Shown: one piece after another, positions 29,214-37,770 of the stretch
Layout: every line of letters begins with the position of its first letter
Numbering within the stretch: position 1 is the stretch's first letter
Source of the DNA: Bradyrhizobium sp. 1(2017)
GTDB lineage: Bacteria; Pseudomonadota; Alphaproteobacteria; Rhizobiales; Xanthobacteraceae
Direction: 5' to 3'
Length of the DNA stretch: 64,000 nt
NCBI RefSeq assembly: GCF_011602485.2
Contig: NZ_CP050022.2
Location: 5,972,001-6,036,000 of the forward strand
Translations under genes and position numbers: made by a program
The notes under the pieces: generated by a model
Told to the model about the DNA's origin: nothing
What the model saw: only the letters and a program-made list of their open reading frames with translations
The model's database searches: none

Positions 29214-29498
29214 TCATCCTCCTCGAGCTCTGGCTGCTGCTTGCGTCGCGAGCGAAAGTGCGCGGGCGTCCTTGAACGCGATCACCGCGATCCGCTCGGC
29301 CGGTGGCACGAAATCAGCGCCGCCCTGCGTGGTCACTCTGGCGACGAAATCGGTGATGGATTTTTTCGTTGCACCGTCGTTCCAGGACGGTATCGGGTCG
29401 GGCTCCGCGATTGCCTTGCGGTTTGTGAGGCCGCAAGCCATCGTGGCTGCATTGACAAGCACCACACGCCGGCTCAATTGCACGATTTCGCTCTTCAT
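29214..29498 (-). pseudogene. Truncated HAD-type phosphatase, N-terminal remnant
   Basis: A 94-residue ORF with an AAGGAA site before its ATG. The first 75 residues look like the exported N-terminal part of a HAD-superfamily phosphoserine-phosphatase-like protein: SWNDGATKKSITDFVARVT and GADFVPPAERIAV, which in that family leads straight into the catalytic DNDGT motif. Here the sequence instead continues IAFKDARALSLATQ and stops, so the nucleophile Asp and the whole catalytic domain are missing. It cannot be a working phosphatase. The family assignment is from memory of its N-terminal pattern. Confidence 0.6.
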
Positions 29499-29532
29499 GG
29501 CGAATTCCTTGGTCGGCTCATGGTCTTTCCAA

Positions 29533-29809
29533 TCAACCCGACTGCGGTCGCTTCAGTGTCTCCATGATTTGATCGACGCTGAAGCTGGATGGCGTCTGCC
29601 GCGGCGGGAATTCGTTGAACGTCTCGATGAAGTGCGCGGCCATGACTTGCGCGGGGACCGCCAGGAAGGACACCTTAAGCACACAGTCGTTGTAGGTGTT
29701 TCGCGGCGACCAGGGTAGACGTTCCAAGCGGGATATTGCGGCGGTTGAAGGCGCGGTCATTGGTGTCGGTGAAGTGTTCGGTCGGGTTGTTGGTCTTGTT
29801 GCCTGACAT
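29533..29809 (-). pseudogene. Internally deleted arylsulfatase remnant
   Basis: From the ATG at 29809 (after TGGAGAATTG) the frame reads MSGNKTNNPTEHF, then FNRRNIPLGTSTLVAAK, the kind of N terminus seen in exported rhizobial arylsulfatases. Within about 110 bases the reading continues in another frame, which encodes SFLAVPAQVMAAHFIETF and then EFPPRQTPSSFSVDQIMETLK, the typical C terminus of the same enzymes (ends 29533). The entire catalytic core, with its Cys/Ser-x-Pro-x-Arg motif, is absent. A formylglycine-generating enzyme gene, the maturation factor for such sulfatases, lies immediately upstream. Both ends of one gene in the right order indicate an internal deletion. Confidence 0.6.
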
Positions 29810-29842
29810 TCAATTCTCCACGTGGGCCGACGTTGGAAATCA

Positions 29843-30841
29843 TTACGTGAGCGGATTCCTCACCACACACCGGAACCCAAGGTGACTGGTCGAGGTATCG
29901 ATCGCCTCAGCATGCCGCGCCGCCGGGCGATAACGGCGGCAGTAATTCGGCGCGCATAGATGCGAGCCGCCCTTCAGGACTTTGCGCGGAATGCGGATGG
30001 CGGGTTGACATGGATCAAGGCTCGCTGCTTCGGGTCCGCCGCGCGGATTTTGTGGAATGCAGCATGGCTTGGCGGCGTCGGCCTCGTGTTTGGCGGACCA
30101 CCAGTCGGCCGTCCATTCCCAGACATTGCCGATCATGTCATGGAGGCCATAGCCGTTCGGTGGAAACGCCGTCACCGGCGAGGTGCGCTCGTAACCATCC
30201 TCATGGAGATTGCGCAGCGGGAATTCACCCTGCCAGGTATTCGCCATATGCCGGCCATCGGGCATGAACTCGTCGCCCCATGCGAATTCGGCGCCATCGA
30301 GGCCGCCGCGCGCAGCGAATTCCCATTCGGCTTCAGTCGGCAGGGCCTTGCCGGCCCATCGCGCATAGAGGAACGCGTCCGCGTACGACACGTGCACGAC
30401 GGGATGATCGTTCAGGACGTTGATGTCGCTCTTGGGTCCGTAGGGATGTCGCCAGTTGGCGCCCTTCATAAAGCTCCACCACTGGCTCCAGTCGCGCAGA
30501 TCATAGGTCGAGCGTGGTCGCTCGAACACCAGCGAGCCCGCGTAGAGCATGTGCGGCAATGCGCCCGGATAATGCTTTGGATCGGGTGGTATCTCGGCAA
30601 AGGACTTGTGACCCGTTTCAATGACAAACCGCTTGAACTGACGGTTGGTCACCGGCGTGGGGTCGATCCAAAAGCCGTCGACCGTCACCCGATGGCTTGG
30701 GGCTTCCTCGGGATAATGACGATCGGACCCCATGCGGAACGTACCGCCGGGAATCCAGACCATGCCGGTCGTCGGGCCATCTCCTGATTGCTCTTGTGAT
30801 TGCTCTTGGGCCCGTCGCAAATCGGTCTGCAGCAGCGTCAT
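29843..30841 (-). CDS. Formylglycine-generating enzyme family protein (sulfatase maturation)
   Basis: A 332-residue SUMF1/FGE-type protein. Landmarks are GMVWIPGGTFRMGSD at about 26, VVHVSYADAFLYARWAGKALPTEAEWEFAARGG at about 148, NGYGLHDMIGNVWEWTADWW at about 230 and the C-terminal GGSHLCAPNYCRRYRPAARH. The last block keeps both cysteines of the copper-binding active pair (C at 292 and 297, roughly), so the enzyme looks competent to convert a sulfatase Cys into formylglycine. No Sec signal is seen, consistent with cytosolic action. Its neighbour sulfatase is deleted, so it must serve sulfatases elsewhere or be left over. Confidence 0.92.
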   Translation of the reverse strand: MTLLQTDLRRAQEQSQEQSGDGPTTGMVWIPGGTFRMGSDRHYPEEAPSHRVTVDGFWIDPTPVTNRQFKRFVIETGHKSFAEIPPDPKHYPGALPHMLYAGSLVFERPRSTYDLRDWSQWWSFMKGANWRHPYGPKSDINVLNDHPVVHVSYADAFLYARWAGKALPTEAEWEFAARGGLDGAEFAWGDEFMPDGRHMANTWQGEFPLRNLHEDGYERTSPVTAFPPNGYGLHDMIGNVWEWTADWWSAKHEADAAKPCCIPQNPRGGPEAASLDPCQPAIRIPRKVLKGGSHLCAPNYCRRYRPAARHAEAIDTSTSHLGFRCVVRNPLT

Positions 30842-30865
30842 GACACTGTCCCCCGACGATACGCC

Positions 30866-31360
30866 TTATTGGCAATAGTCCCAGAAGCCCTGCCTGCGTG
30901 ATGGGTCCGTGTAGTACCAGCACATGCCTGGAGCAGGAGCGGCGCCCGCCCAGGCGGCGGCGGTCGCGGCTGTTACAAGGCCGATGGCCGCACCGGCAGC
31001 GATGGCACCGCCCCTCGGCCAATAGTAGTGACCTGGTCGCGCCCATCGCGCGCCACCGCCATAGCCCGGACCCACCACGGCGCCACGCCGCACCACGGTG
31101 CGGCTTGCGACGCCTCCTCGCGGCCCCACAACGGTGGTGCGGCGCACGGCACCGCCGCGCGCGACGGCACGCACCTCAATCAGATCGGGATTGTGCACGT
31201 TGACAGGTATTTGCACGAGCGACCGTGCGGCGCCGAGATTCGTTGCATGTGATGGATTGGGTGTTGCGACGACGCCCAGCAGGACAATGCCGGCAAGCTT
31301 GCGGACGATCTTCCAAATGTCTCGTTCCCGACGATCGATCGCCGTCTTGGGTAGACGCAT
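30866..31360 (-). CDS. Exported Gly/Arg-rich hypothetical protein
   Basis: A 164-residue protein with a hydrophobic N-terminal segment (LAGIVLLGVVATPNPSHA) that looks like a Sec signal. A central region rich in Gly, Arg and Val (RGGAVRRTTVVGPRGGVASRTVVRRGAVVG) is followed by a hydrophobic Ala/Gly helix and the end GMCWYYTDPSRRQGFWDYC. Proteins ending in this way are common, uncharacterised envelope proteins of Bradyrhizobium. It lies 24 bases upstream of the formylglycine-generating enzyme gene. Confidence 0.72.
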   Translation of the reverse strand: MRLPKTAIDRRERDIWKIVRKLAGIVLLGVVATPNPSHATNLGAARSLVQIPVNVHNPDLIEVRAVARGGAVRRTTVVGPRGGVASRTVVRRGAVVGPGYGGGARWARPGHYYWPRGGAIAAGAAIGLVTAATAAAWAGAAPAPGMCWYYTDPSRRQGFWDYCQ

Positions 31361-31807
31361 TGTCGAGCCCTTTCATTTTCCGCTCCACCGGACTGCCGGC
31401 GGAGGAAACAAGTCAGCCCCTCTTCCCGATTCTTCGGTGCGCAAATTTCGCGCAGACTCCTCTCTTCGTTCGCGCGCTGGTGATGCAGCGCGGACACGTG
31501 TTCGCTTCCGGAATTGCTAAGATAGATCAACGCCAAGCGCGTGTGATGTGCAGTTCGTGCCAAATGTCGGCGGCCCCGTGGCACGCTTAATGGAAGCTCT
31601 CCAACACCGGTCGACCGATCATCCTTGTGCGCATCATGTTTTACGAAAATCTGCGAGACGTTCAGGTGGGATGCAACGATCGGCAGCATGCGTCAGCGCG
31701 ACGTGGCTCTGTCCACCGTGGCAAACGGTCTCGTCGCAAAAAAATCATGATCGCCAGATAGTTGCATGGAATACTCGGTTCGCGTAATTGCCAGGGGGTA
31801 TATTTGT
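31361..31807. other. Divergent intergenic region, no gene supported
   Basis: About 450 bases separate the minus-strand Gly/Arg-rich gene from the plus-strand AraC gene and should hold both promoters. Several short ORFs cross it but none has a plausible start and family. I see no palindrome strong enough to report. Confidence 0.3.
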
Positions 31808-32782
31808 ATGGGTAACCGCCTTTCGGTCATGAGCAGCGACCTCAACGGCTTCGAGGGTCTGCATCAGGCCGTCCAGGGTTCGCATGTCGATGTCATGCAG
31901 CTCGGACGCGGCAGGTTGCGCGGCACGCTGTCGCATATCGGGATCGGTGACTTCTCTCTCAGTGTCGGTTCGTTCAACCTGGGCGTCCGAACGCAGCGCA
32001 CCTCCAGTGACGAGAAGCTGATCGTCGGGATGCTGCTGTCCGCGGAAGACCGTGTCAGCCATTTTGCTTTCGACATGCGCCCGGCGGATGTGCTGGTGAT
32101 CCCGCCAGCGGTGGAGCACGACGGCATCTTCCACGGTGCTTCTTCCTACGCCGCGCTGCGCTTCGATCTCGCCGATGTTGCCACGATGTTCGCCGGCGAA
32201 GCGCGCTTGAGCGATCCCGTGACCTGGCTCGAGAAGAATCGTTATCGCGCCGATCCCGCCATCATGCCGGTGACAACAGGCCGCCTGCAGCAGATCGTTT
32301 CCTGCCTCGCGCAGCATCAGGACAGTTTGACGGAAGCATCCGCCGATTTCTGGAAACGCGCCATTGTCGATTGCATCACCGCGACGATCTTCCAGTCCTT
32401 ACCCGCGGACGAGCATGGCACGCTGCCGGCGGCGCTGAGGCTGGTGCACAATGTCGAGGATTATCTTGCCGCCGCTGAATCCCGGCCGGTGCATGTGTCG
32501 GAGCTTTGCGCCGCTTTTCGCGTGTCGCGACGCGGACTGCACCGCGCCTTTCATGACGTGTTCGGCATCGGGCCGGTAACGTTTCTGCGTCACAAGCGAC
32601 TTTGCGCCATTCGTAACGCCTTGAGGGCCAGTTCGCCCGGCAAGACCACCGTCAGCGCGACCGCCCTACAACAGGGTTTTGTCGAGCTCGGTCGCTTCTC
32701 ACAATATTACCGCGCGCTGTTCGGCGAATACCCTTCGGAGACGCTCGGCCTACGGGCTGCCGGTTCGCCGCCATTGCATTGA
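31808..32782 (+). CDS. AraC family transcriptional regulator
   Basis: A 324-residue regulator. I chose the ATG at 31808 because AGGGGG lies about 8 bases upstream; the ATG at 31766 has no ribosome site. The N-terminal two thirds form a cupin-like sensing domain (about 20-200). The C-terminal AraC domain holds two helix-turn-helix units: VHVSELCAAFRVSRRGLHRAFHDVFG and TALQQGFVELGRFSQYYRALFGEYPSE. It belongs to the branch with an AraC_binding_2-like N terminus. It converges on the binding-protein gene at 34037, so its target is not evident. It may act on the divergent minus-strand genes upstream. Confidence 0.9.
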   Translation: MGNRLSVMSSDLNGFEGLHQAVQGSHVDVMQLGRGRLRGTLSHIGIGDFSLSVGSFNLGVRTQRTSSDEKLIVGMLLSAEDRVSHFAFDMRPADVLVIPPAVEHDGIFHGASSYAALRFDLADVATMFAGEARLSDPVTWLEKNRYRADPAIMPVTTGRLQQIVSCLAQHQDSLTEASADFWKRAIVDCITATIFQSLPADEHGTLPAALRLVHNVEDYLAAAESRPVHVSELCAAFRVSRRGLHRAFHDVFGIGPVTFLRHKRLCAIRNALRASSPGKTTVSATALQQGFVELGRFSQYYRALFGEYPSETLGLRAAGSPPLH

Positions 32783-32815
32783 CCGGCACCATGTTGCGAG
32801 CGGTCGGGTTTCGGG

Positions 32816-32832
32816 GGCAGCGGTCTGCTGCC
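32816..32832. terminator. Possible bidirectional hairpin between convergent genes
   Basis: GGCAGC, a five-base loop and GCTGCC (32816-32832) form a perfect 6-bp stem in the 70-base gap between the convergent AraC and binding-protein genes. There is no T-tract. Position supports a terminator role, stem length only weakly. Confidence 0.3.
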
Positions 32833-32852
32833 GAGCCGGAGGGGCTTCGCCT

Positions 32853-34037
32853 CTATCGCGCGGCCATGGTACCGGACATCGGGACCCAGCGTTCGCCATC
32901 GAAGCGTTGCGGCCGGAGTGACTTGATGAGGCGGTAATCGTCAGGGGTGGAGTTGACAGTGATACCGCCAATCAGGCCCGGAAGCGCAACGTTCTTTAGC
33001 GCTGTGGCGTGCTTCATGATGTTCTCCCGCGAGAAATCCGTCCCGCAAGCCTCGAGCACCCTCGTCATCAGAACCGCGACGTTCCACCCGGTGAAATTGA
33101 GTTGATCCTCAATGTCGCCTTCGGGATAGTATTTCTTCATGAAAGCCAACCACTCCAGATAGGCGGGGTCGCTGGCCCATTCGGGATCTCCTACCGTTTT
33201 CGTCGGCGTGGCCGAAATCGCGCCCTTGGCATTTTCGAGCCCCGCCGGCTTGAGAATCGTCGCGACAAAGTTGCTTCCGATCGGCAAGAACTGCTGCGCG
33301 TGCCAGCCCAGTTCGCCGGCCTTGCGGATCGCCTGCGACGTGAACTTGCCCGTCGACGCGTTCAGGAAAACGTTGGCATTGGTACTGGCCAATGAGACGA
33401 CCTGGGACTCAACCGTCGGCGACGTGACCTCGTAGGGCGAGGCGGCGACTATCTCGGCCTGCGGATCGAGTCGCGCCAGCTCGGCTTTGAAGCTGCGGAG
33501 ATATTCGCGTCCATAGTCGTCGTTCTGATAGAGTACCGCGATACGCGCCCGGGGTGTGCCCTCGGAGACAAGGCGCGCGTAGATCGCGGCCTCGGTGCTG
33601 AACAGCGTCATTCCCGAGATCGTGTAGGGACTGGTCTTCGGATCGGCAAAGCGATCGCTGGCGGCAAAGACGAACAGCTGCGGCACCTTCCGGCTGTTGA
33701 GATACTTCTGGACTGCCGCATTCTGCGCCGTCCCCATGCTGCCGAAGATCGCGACAGCTTCATCGCTCTCGACCAGCCTGCGAGTCTGCTCCACCGCCTT
33801 TGGCGGACTGTAGCCATCGTCGAGCGAGATCAGCTTGATCTTGCGGCCGTTGATTCCACCGCGCTCGTTGATCATCTGGAAATAGCGGGTCTGCACCTTG
33901 CCGACCGCGCTCAGCGCCGAGGCCGGGCCGCTATAGGGCATCGTCTGGCCGAGGATCAGGTCTTCTTCACCCGCCAGAGCTGCGCTTGAAGCAATCAGTG
34001 ACGCTGCCACAAGGAATGCCGAACCAAGTCCCCGCAT
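32853..34037 (-). CDS. Liv-type substrate-binding protein
   Basis: A 394-residue periplasmic binding protein (Peripla_BP_6) with a Sec signal (LGSAFLVAASLIASSAALA, cleavage near 22). The mature N terminus DLILGQTMPYSGPASALSAVGK and the block RGGINGRKIKLISLDDGYSPPKAVEQTRRLVE are the class found in aromatic-compound loci. No permease or ATPase genes are adjacent, so it depends on a distant importer. It is divergent from the MarR gene. Its promoter (TTGACA 34091-34096, AATATT 34068-34073) contains the same palindrome as the Rieske oxygenase promoter, so it is probably co-regulated and imports the oxygenase substrate. A paralogue lies at 57469. Confidence 0.92.
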   Translation of the reverse strand: MRGLGSAFLVAASLIASSAALAGEEDLILGQTMPYSGPASALSAVGKVQTRYFQMINERGGINGRKIKLISLDDGYSPPKAVEQTRRLVESDEAVAIFGSMGTAQNAAVQKYLNSRKVPQLFVFAASDRFADPKTSPYTISGMTLFSTEAAIYARLVSEGTPRARIAVLYQNDDYGREYLRSFKAELARLDPQAEIVAASPYEVTSPTVESQVVSLASTNANVFLNASTGKFTSQAIRKAGELGWHAQQFLPIGSNFVATILKPAGLENAKGAISATPTKTVGDPEWASDPAYLEWLAFMKKYYPEGDIEDQLNFTGWNVAVLMTRVLEACGTDFSRENIMKHATALKNVALPGLIGGITVNSTPDDYRLIKSLRPQRFDGERWVPMSGTMAAR

Positions 34038-34067
34038 ATTGACCTCCCATTCTTATCTCTTACTCCG

Positions 34068-34096
34068 AATATTCTTCCCAGGAAGATAGTTGTCAA
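34068..34096 (-). promoter_or_regulatory. Promoter with MarR-type palindrome (site 1)
   Basis: On the minus strand TTGACA (34096-34091), a 17-base spacer and AATATT (34073-34068) make a good promoter for the binding-protein gene. The spacer and -10 edge hold TTCTTCCCAGGAAGAT (34072-34087), an imperfect palindrome of the form ATCTTCC-N2-GGAAGAT. It starts 3 bases from the -35 box, exactly as at the Rieske oxygenase promoter. A repressor bound here would block polymerase. Confidence 0.65.
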
Positions 34097-34258
34097 TATC
34101 ATTAAGCGGCGGCAAATGGCCGCCGCATCGGAGCTGCACGCCAACCTTCGACCCACCTCGGGAACTTGCTGCGCGACACGTGACGTCGCGCGTGTTAGAT
34201 TGTACTCAAGTATGATGCCAGCGCCTTCAGGCGCCTGACCAAAGGTGAGTAAGAAGGA

Positions 34259-34852
34259 ATGCGGAAGAAGAACGCGCCGCGCGTTGCAGTACCTGCCGGC
34301 AAAGCCGTATCCAAGCAAGATAATGGCCTCTACGACGATATCGAAGCCGCCTGGCTTGAACAGCGCCCCGATCTCGATCTGGCCGCAGCCTGCACCCTGT
34401 TGCGGCTGGAGCGGGCGAACCAGCTTCATGAAGTACGCCTGCAGGAGATATCCAAGACCATTGGCCTGCAGACCGGCGAGCTCTACGTTCTGCTTGCGCT
34501 GCGGCGCTCGGGAAAGCCTTACGAGTTGCGCCCGACCGACCTGTTTCGTGCGCTGTTGGTCACGTCCGGTGCCATGACCAAGCGCGTGGCACGGCTGCAG
34601 GAGGGGGGCTTCATTCTCCGCGTCTCTGCCAACGATGACGGCCGCTCCGAGTTGGTCCGCCTGACCGCGAAGGGCCTTGCGACCGCCGACCGTGGCATCA
34701 CCGAGATCGCGAAGGTGGTGGAAAGCGTCACCGAAGCCAGCGGCCTGACCAAGGCCGAGATTGCAATGCTCGACCGATGCTTGCGCAAGCTATTGTCTGT
34801 GAAGACGGTGAGGGCGACGAAGAAAGCGAGCCGGCTTGCGGCGACGGGCTAG
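34259..34852 (+). CDS. MarR family transcriptional regulator
   Basis: A 197-residue regulator with the MarR winged helix in about 60-160: LQTGELYVLLALRRSG, then LRPTDLFRALLVTSGAMTKRVARLQEGGFILRVS as the recognition helix and wing start, and NDDGRSELVRLTAKGLATAD as the wing. A basic N-terminal extension and a basic tail (ATKKASRLAATG) flank it. It is divergent from the binding-protein gene and adjacent to the Rieske operon. It is therefore the leading candidate to bind the ATCTTCC-N2-GGAAGAT palindromes found in both promoters. It ends two bases before the convergent reductase stop. Confidence 0.9.
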   Translation: MRKKNAPRVAVPAGKAVSKQDNGLYDDIEAAWLEQRPDLDLAAACTLLRLERANQLHEVRLQEISKTIGLQTGELYVLLALRRSGKPYELRPTDLFRALLVTSGAMTKRVARLQEGGFILRVSANDDGRSELVRLTAKGLATADRGITEIAKVVESVTEASGLTKAEIAMLDRCLRKLLSVKTVRATKKASRLAATG

Positions 34853-34854
34853 GA

Positions 34855-36108
34855 TCACGGCCCGATGAGACCGTACGATGGCCTGTCGATGCTCTTCAGC
34901 AGCCCTTTGATATCGAACGCGCCATCTGCCGCCTGTCCCGGCGTCGGTGAAATGCCCGCTGCGATTAGGCGCCGCGCCGCCATCTGGTCGCCCGGCTTGT
35001 TGATACTGTCCACCGCGACCAGCCTCCCCCGCCTGTAGTGAAACACTGAGACTCTGCCCTCATCGATCGAGCCGCGCGTCACCATCTGGTCGCAACGGCC
35101 GGAGAGCCCGACGACCTGGAGCTTGAGGTCGTACTGATCCGACCAGAATCTGGGGACACTGTCGTAGGGCTCGTGGCGATCCGCGATCGCGAGCCCCGCC
35201 GCCCTGCCCTGGTCCTGGGCGTGCTGAACCGACTCCAGCCTAAGCCAACCCTCCGCAAACCGATTGTAGTGGTTTGCACAATCGCCAGCCGCGTAGATGC
35301 CGGGCACGTTGGTGCAGCCGTGCTCATCCACAACGATTCCATTCGAGCAGTTCAACCCTGCGGCACTGGCGAGTTCATCGCTTGCGATTCCGCCGATGCC
35401 GACGACAACGAGATCCGCGCTCAGGCGATCGCCGCCGCGAAGATCACCCCCCGCAACCCGACCGGCATCGCCGGTCAATGCAACGACCGTCTCGCCAAGC
35501 CTCACATCGACGCCCGCTTGCGCATGTACATCGAGCAGGAAGCGCGAGACGATCGGGGACACCGCGCGCTCCAACAACCGCGAGGCGGCTTCGACCACCG
35601 TGACTCTCTTGCCCAGCTTCGCCGCCGACGAAGCAACCTCAAGGCCAATGAATCCGCCGCCGACAATGACGACTTCGTTCGCCCGCCGCAGGCGGGCCTT
35701 GAGATCGACAGCATCGGCGACTGATCTGAGATAGCAGACCCCATCGAGCTCGGCGCCGGGGATTGATATCCGTCGCGCTCGCGATCCCGTAGCAATCACG
35801 AGCCTGTCGAAGTCCAGCCGCGTACCGTTCGCCAGCGCGATCTGCCGGGCCCTCCGGTCAATCTCGATTACGCTGTGCCCAAATAGCAAATCGATTTGCT
35901 CGCGCGCAAAGAACGCGTCGTCGCGCAGGACGAGATTCTGCTCGCTCGCCGCGTCGAGCAGAAACTCCTTCGATAGCGGCGGCCGCTCATAGGGAAGCGA
36001 ATATTCGTCGGCCACCAGGGTCACCGGCTCGGAATAGCCGGCTTGGCGGGCATTCAGCGCCGCCTGAACACCGGCATAGGATGCCCCGATGATGACGAGC
36101 CCACTCAC
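34855..36108 (-). CDS. FAD-dependent ferredoxin reductase of a Rieske oxygenase system
   Basis: A 417-residue protein of the ferredoxin-NAD reductase type that serves Rieske and P450 oxygenases. It has an N-terminal FAD motif VIIGASYAGVQAALNARQAG, the PYERPPLSKEFL segment near 40, an ATGSRAR motif, a second nucleotide motif VVIVGGGFIGLEVASSAAKLG near 145 for NAD(P)H, and the FAD-binding IYAAGDCANHYN near 270. It passes electrons to the Rieske ferredoxin encoded just upstream, whose stop overlaps this start by four bases (ATGA). The gene order oxygenase - ferredoxin - reductase makes a complete three-component chain. Confidence 0.92.
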   Translation of the reverse strand: MSGLVIIGASYAGVQAALNARQAGYSEPVTLVADEYSLPYERPPLSKEFLLDAASEQNLVLRDDAFFAREQIDLLFGHSVIEIDRRARQIALANGTRLDFDRLVIATGSRARRISIPGAELDGVCYLRSVADAVDLKARLRRANEVVIVGGGFIGLEVASSAAKLGKRVTVVEAASRLLERAVSPIVSRFLLDVHAQAGVDVRLGETVVALTGDAGRVAGGDLRGGDRLSADLVVVGIGGIASDELASAAGLNCSNGIVVDEHGCTNVPGIYAAGDCANHYNRFAEGWLRLESVQHAQDQGRAAGLAIADRHEPYDSVPRFWSDQYDLKLQVVGLSGRCDQMVTRGSIDEGRVSVFHYRRGRLVAVDSINKPGDQMAARRLIAAGISPTPGQAADGAFDIKGLLKSIDRPSYGLIGP

Positions 36109-36467
36109 GCCTTGGCATCCAGCGCTCGACCGGGGACTCCCCGATTCGCAGCGCCTTCTTCGAGATCCACATAAATCTCGCCATCGCGAATCTCGACCTT
36201 GAATGCCCTGATGTCGCTATAGCCGCCGGACCGGCACTTGCCGTCGCGGACATCGAACATCGCACCATGCAGCGGACATTCGACGACATGGCCTTCAAGA
36301 AAGCCGGTCGAGAGCAGCGCGAAGGCATGCGAGCAGACGTCGTCCGTCGCGTAAATGTCGTCGTCGACTTTGTAGAGCGCGACACGCTGGTCACCGAAGT
36401 TGAAACCCAGCGGCTCTCCGTCGGACAGCTTCGAGGCGGCGCACAAATGCTTCCAGGTCATGGCCAC
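36105..36467 (-). CDS. Rieske-type [2Fe-2S] ferredoxin
   Basis: A 120-residue soluble ferredoxin with both halves of the Rieske motif: CSHAFALLS (CxH) near residue 42 and CPLHGAMFDV (CxxH) near residue 61. The start is a GTG at 36467 with GGAG five bases upstream; an ATG two codons in (36461) is an alternative. It carries electrons from the reductase encoded downstream to the oxygenase encoded upstream. Length and motif spacing are normal for NirD/biphenyl-dioxygenase-type ferredoxins. Confidence 0.92.
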   Translation of the reverse strand: MAMTWKHLCAASKLSDGEPLGFNFGDQRVALYKVDDDIYATDDVCSHAFALLSTGFLEGHVVECPLHGAMFDVRDGKCRSGGYSDIRAFKVEIRDGEIYVDLEEGAANRGVPGRALDAKA

Positions 36468-36530
36468 GATATCTCCAGAACCGGCGAACGGACGCGGACG
36501 GGATGTCCGCGTCCGACGCTTACAATCCCG

Positions 36531-37754
36531 TCAGCGGGGAATCTGCCGCCAGTCTTCGGCAGCGGACGCCAGCCGGCCGCCAACTGCACGGATGTCCTTA
36601 TAGGACATGGTCTCGCTCTGGCCGCTCTTCGGCGACTTGCCGTCCATGAAGCCGCGCACCTCCTCGAGCAGCTGGCGGCGTACCCTGACGATCGCCTGGT
36701 CCGCCGAACAGAGATATTCCTGTGACCGGTCGACGATCGGGCCCATGCTGACCATCACCACGAAATCCTCGATGACGATCTCGTGGAAGCCGGTGCTGTT
36801 GCCGGCATCCATGATCGGACGGTTCTGTCCCCAATTGTTAGATTCATCGCCCGGGAGACCGCCGGCCATCGGCCATTGATTGGCCCGCTGCACCTTGCGC
36901 CAGGAATCCACCGGCTTCTCGGGATTGTAGAAGATGTACCATTGGATCAGGTTCTCATCGTCGATCGGCACTGCGATGATCGCAGTGCGATCCTGCTGCG
37001 GCCCCGAGAAAATCGGCGCGATCAACCCGTAATACGGCATCACGAACTCCGTCACGCGCGCAAGACATGACCCGTCGGGGCCGGAGCGAAGCGCGGCCGC
37101 TCGAAATCCATACGGTTTCTTGTCAAACTGGTAGCTAACTTCGGTGTTGACCCGTGTTGCCCCAAAGTCCGTCGCCGAGCTCGCGGTCCAACTCTGATGC
37201 AGCAGGGCGACATGCGAGGAATCGATGGTCGCTTCGACGCCCTGCAACCAGTTCGCGTTGAGCTCGATGCCGGCCGCGTAGACTTGGTCCGGCGGCAAAT
37301 CCATCCATTCGAAGTCCGGCGCGGGTGGCGCCGTGCCTTCGCCGAGCCAGACCCAGATAAGACCCGCGCCTTCGCGCGTCGGATAGGCCTTCGCCTTGAC
37401 CGTCTTGGCGAATTCCCTGGGATTGTTCGGCTCGTTGGGAACGTCCAGCACCTCGCCGCCGGCACTTATCTTCCAGCCATGGAACAGGCAGGTCAGCGAG
37501 CAATCGTCGACCCGCGCCAGCGCGAGCGAGGCACCTCTGTGCGGACAAGCTTCATCGAGGAAGCCGACAGTCCCATCCCTGCCCCTGAAGGCCACGAAGT
37601 TGCGGCCGAACAGCTTGACGCGCACCGGCGCCTCTCCTTTGCGTACCCGCACCGAGAGCACGGCCGGCAGCCAGTAATGCTGTCGCAGCATGCGTCCCAT
37701 CGGCGCATCACCGGTGACGCGGCACAGCAATTCATTCTCTTCTCTCGTGACCAT
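36531..37754 (-). CDS. Rieske oxygenase alpha subunit, phthalate 4,5-dioxygenase-like
   Basis: A 407-residue Rieske non-heme iron oxygenase. The Rieske centre reads CPHRGASLAL and CLFHGWKI (near residues 70 and 89). The mononuclear iron site is seen as DSSHVALLH (D-x2-H-x4-H, near 178). The N terminus VTREENELLCRV and overall length fit the phthalate 4,5-dioxygenase branch, which works as an alpha-only oligomer, and no beta-subunit gene is present here. It hydroxylates an aromatic or similar ring using electrons from the two following genes. Its promoter contains the MarR-type palindrome. The natural substrate is unknown. Confidence 0.9.
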   Translation of the reverse strand: MVTREENELLCRVTGDAPMGRMLRQHYWLPAVLSVRVRKGEAPVRVKLFGRNFVAFRGRDGTVGFLDEACPHRGASLALARVDDCSLTCLFHGWKISAGGEVLDVPNEPNNPREFAKTVKAKAYPTREGAGLIWVWLGEGTAPPAPDFEWMDLPPDQVYAAGIELNANWLQGVEATIDSSHVALLHQSWTASSATDFGATRVNTEVSYQFDKKPYGFRAAALRSGPDGSCLARVTEFVMPYYGLIAPIFSGPQQDRTAIIAVPIDDENLIQWYIFYNPEKPVDSWRKVQRANQWPMAGGLPGDESNNWGQNRPIMDAGNSTGFHEIVIEDFVVMVSMGPIVDRSQEYLCSADQAIVRVRRQLLEEVRGFMDGKSPKSGQSETMSYKDIRAVGGRLASAAEDWRQIPR

Positions 37755-37770
37755 AGCGATCCATCCCTAG

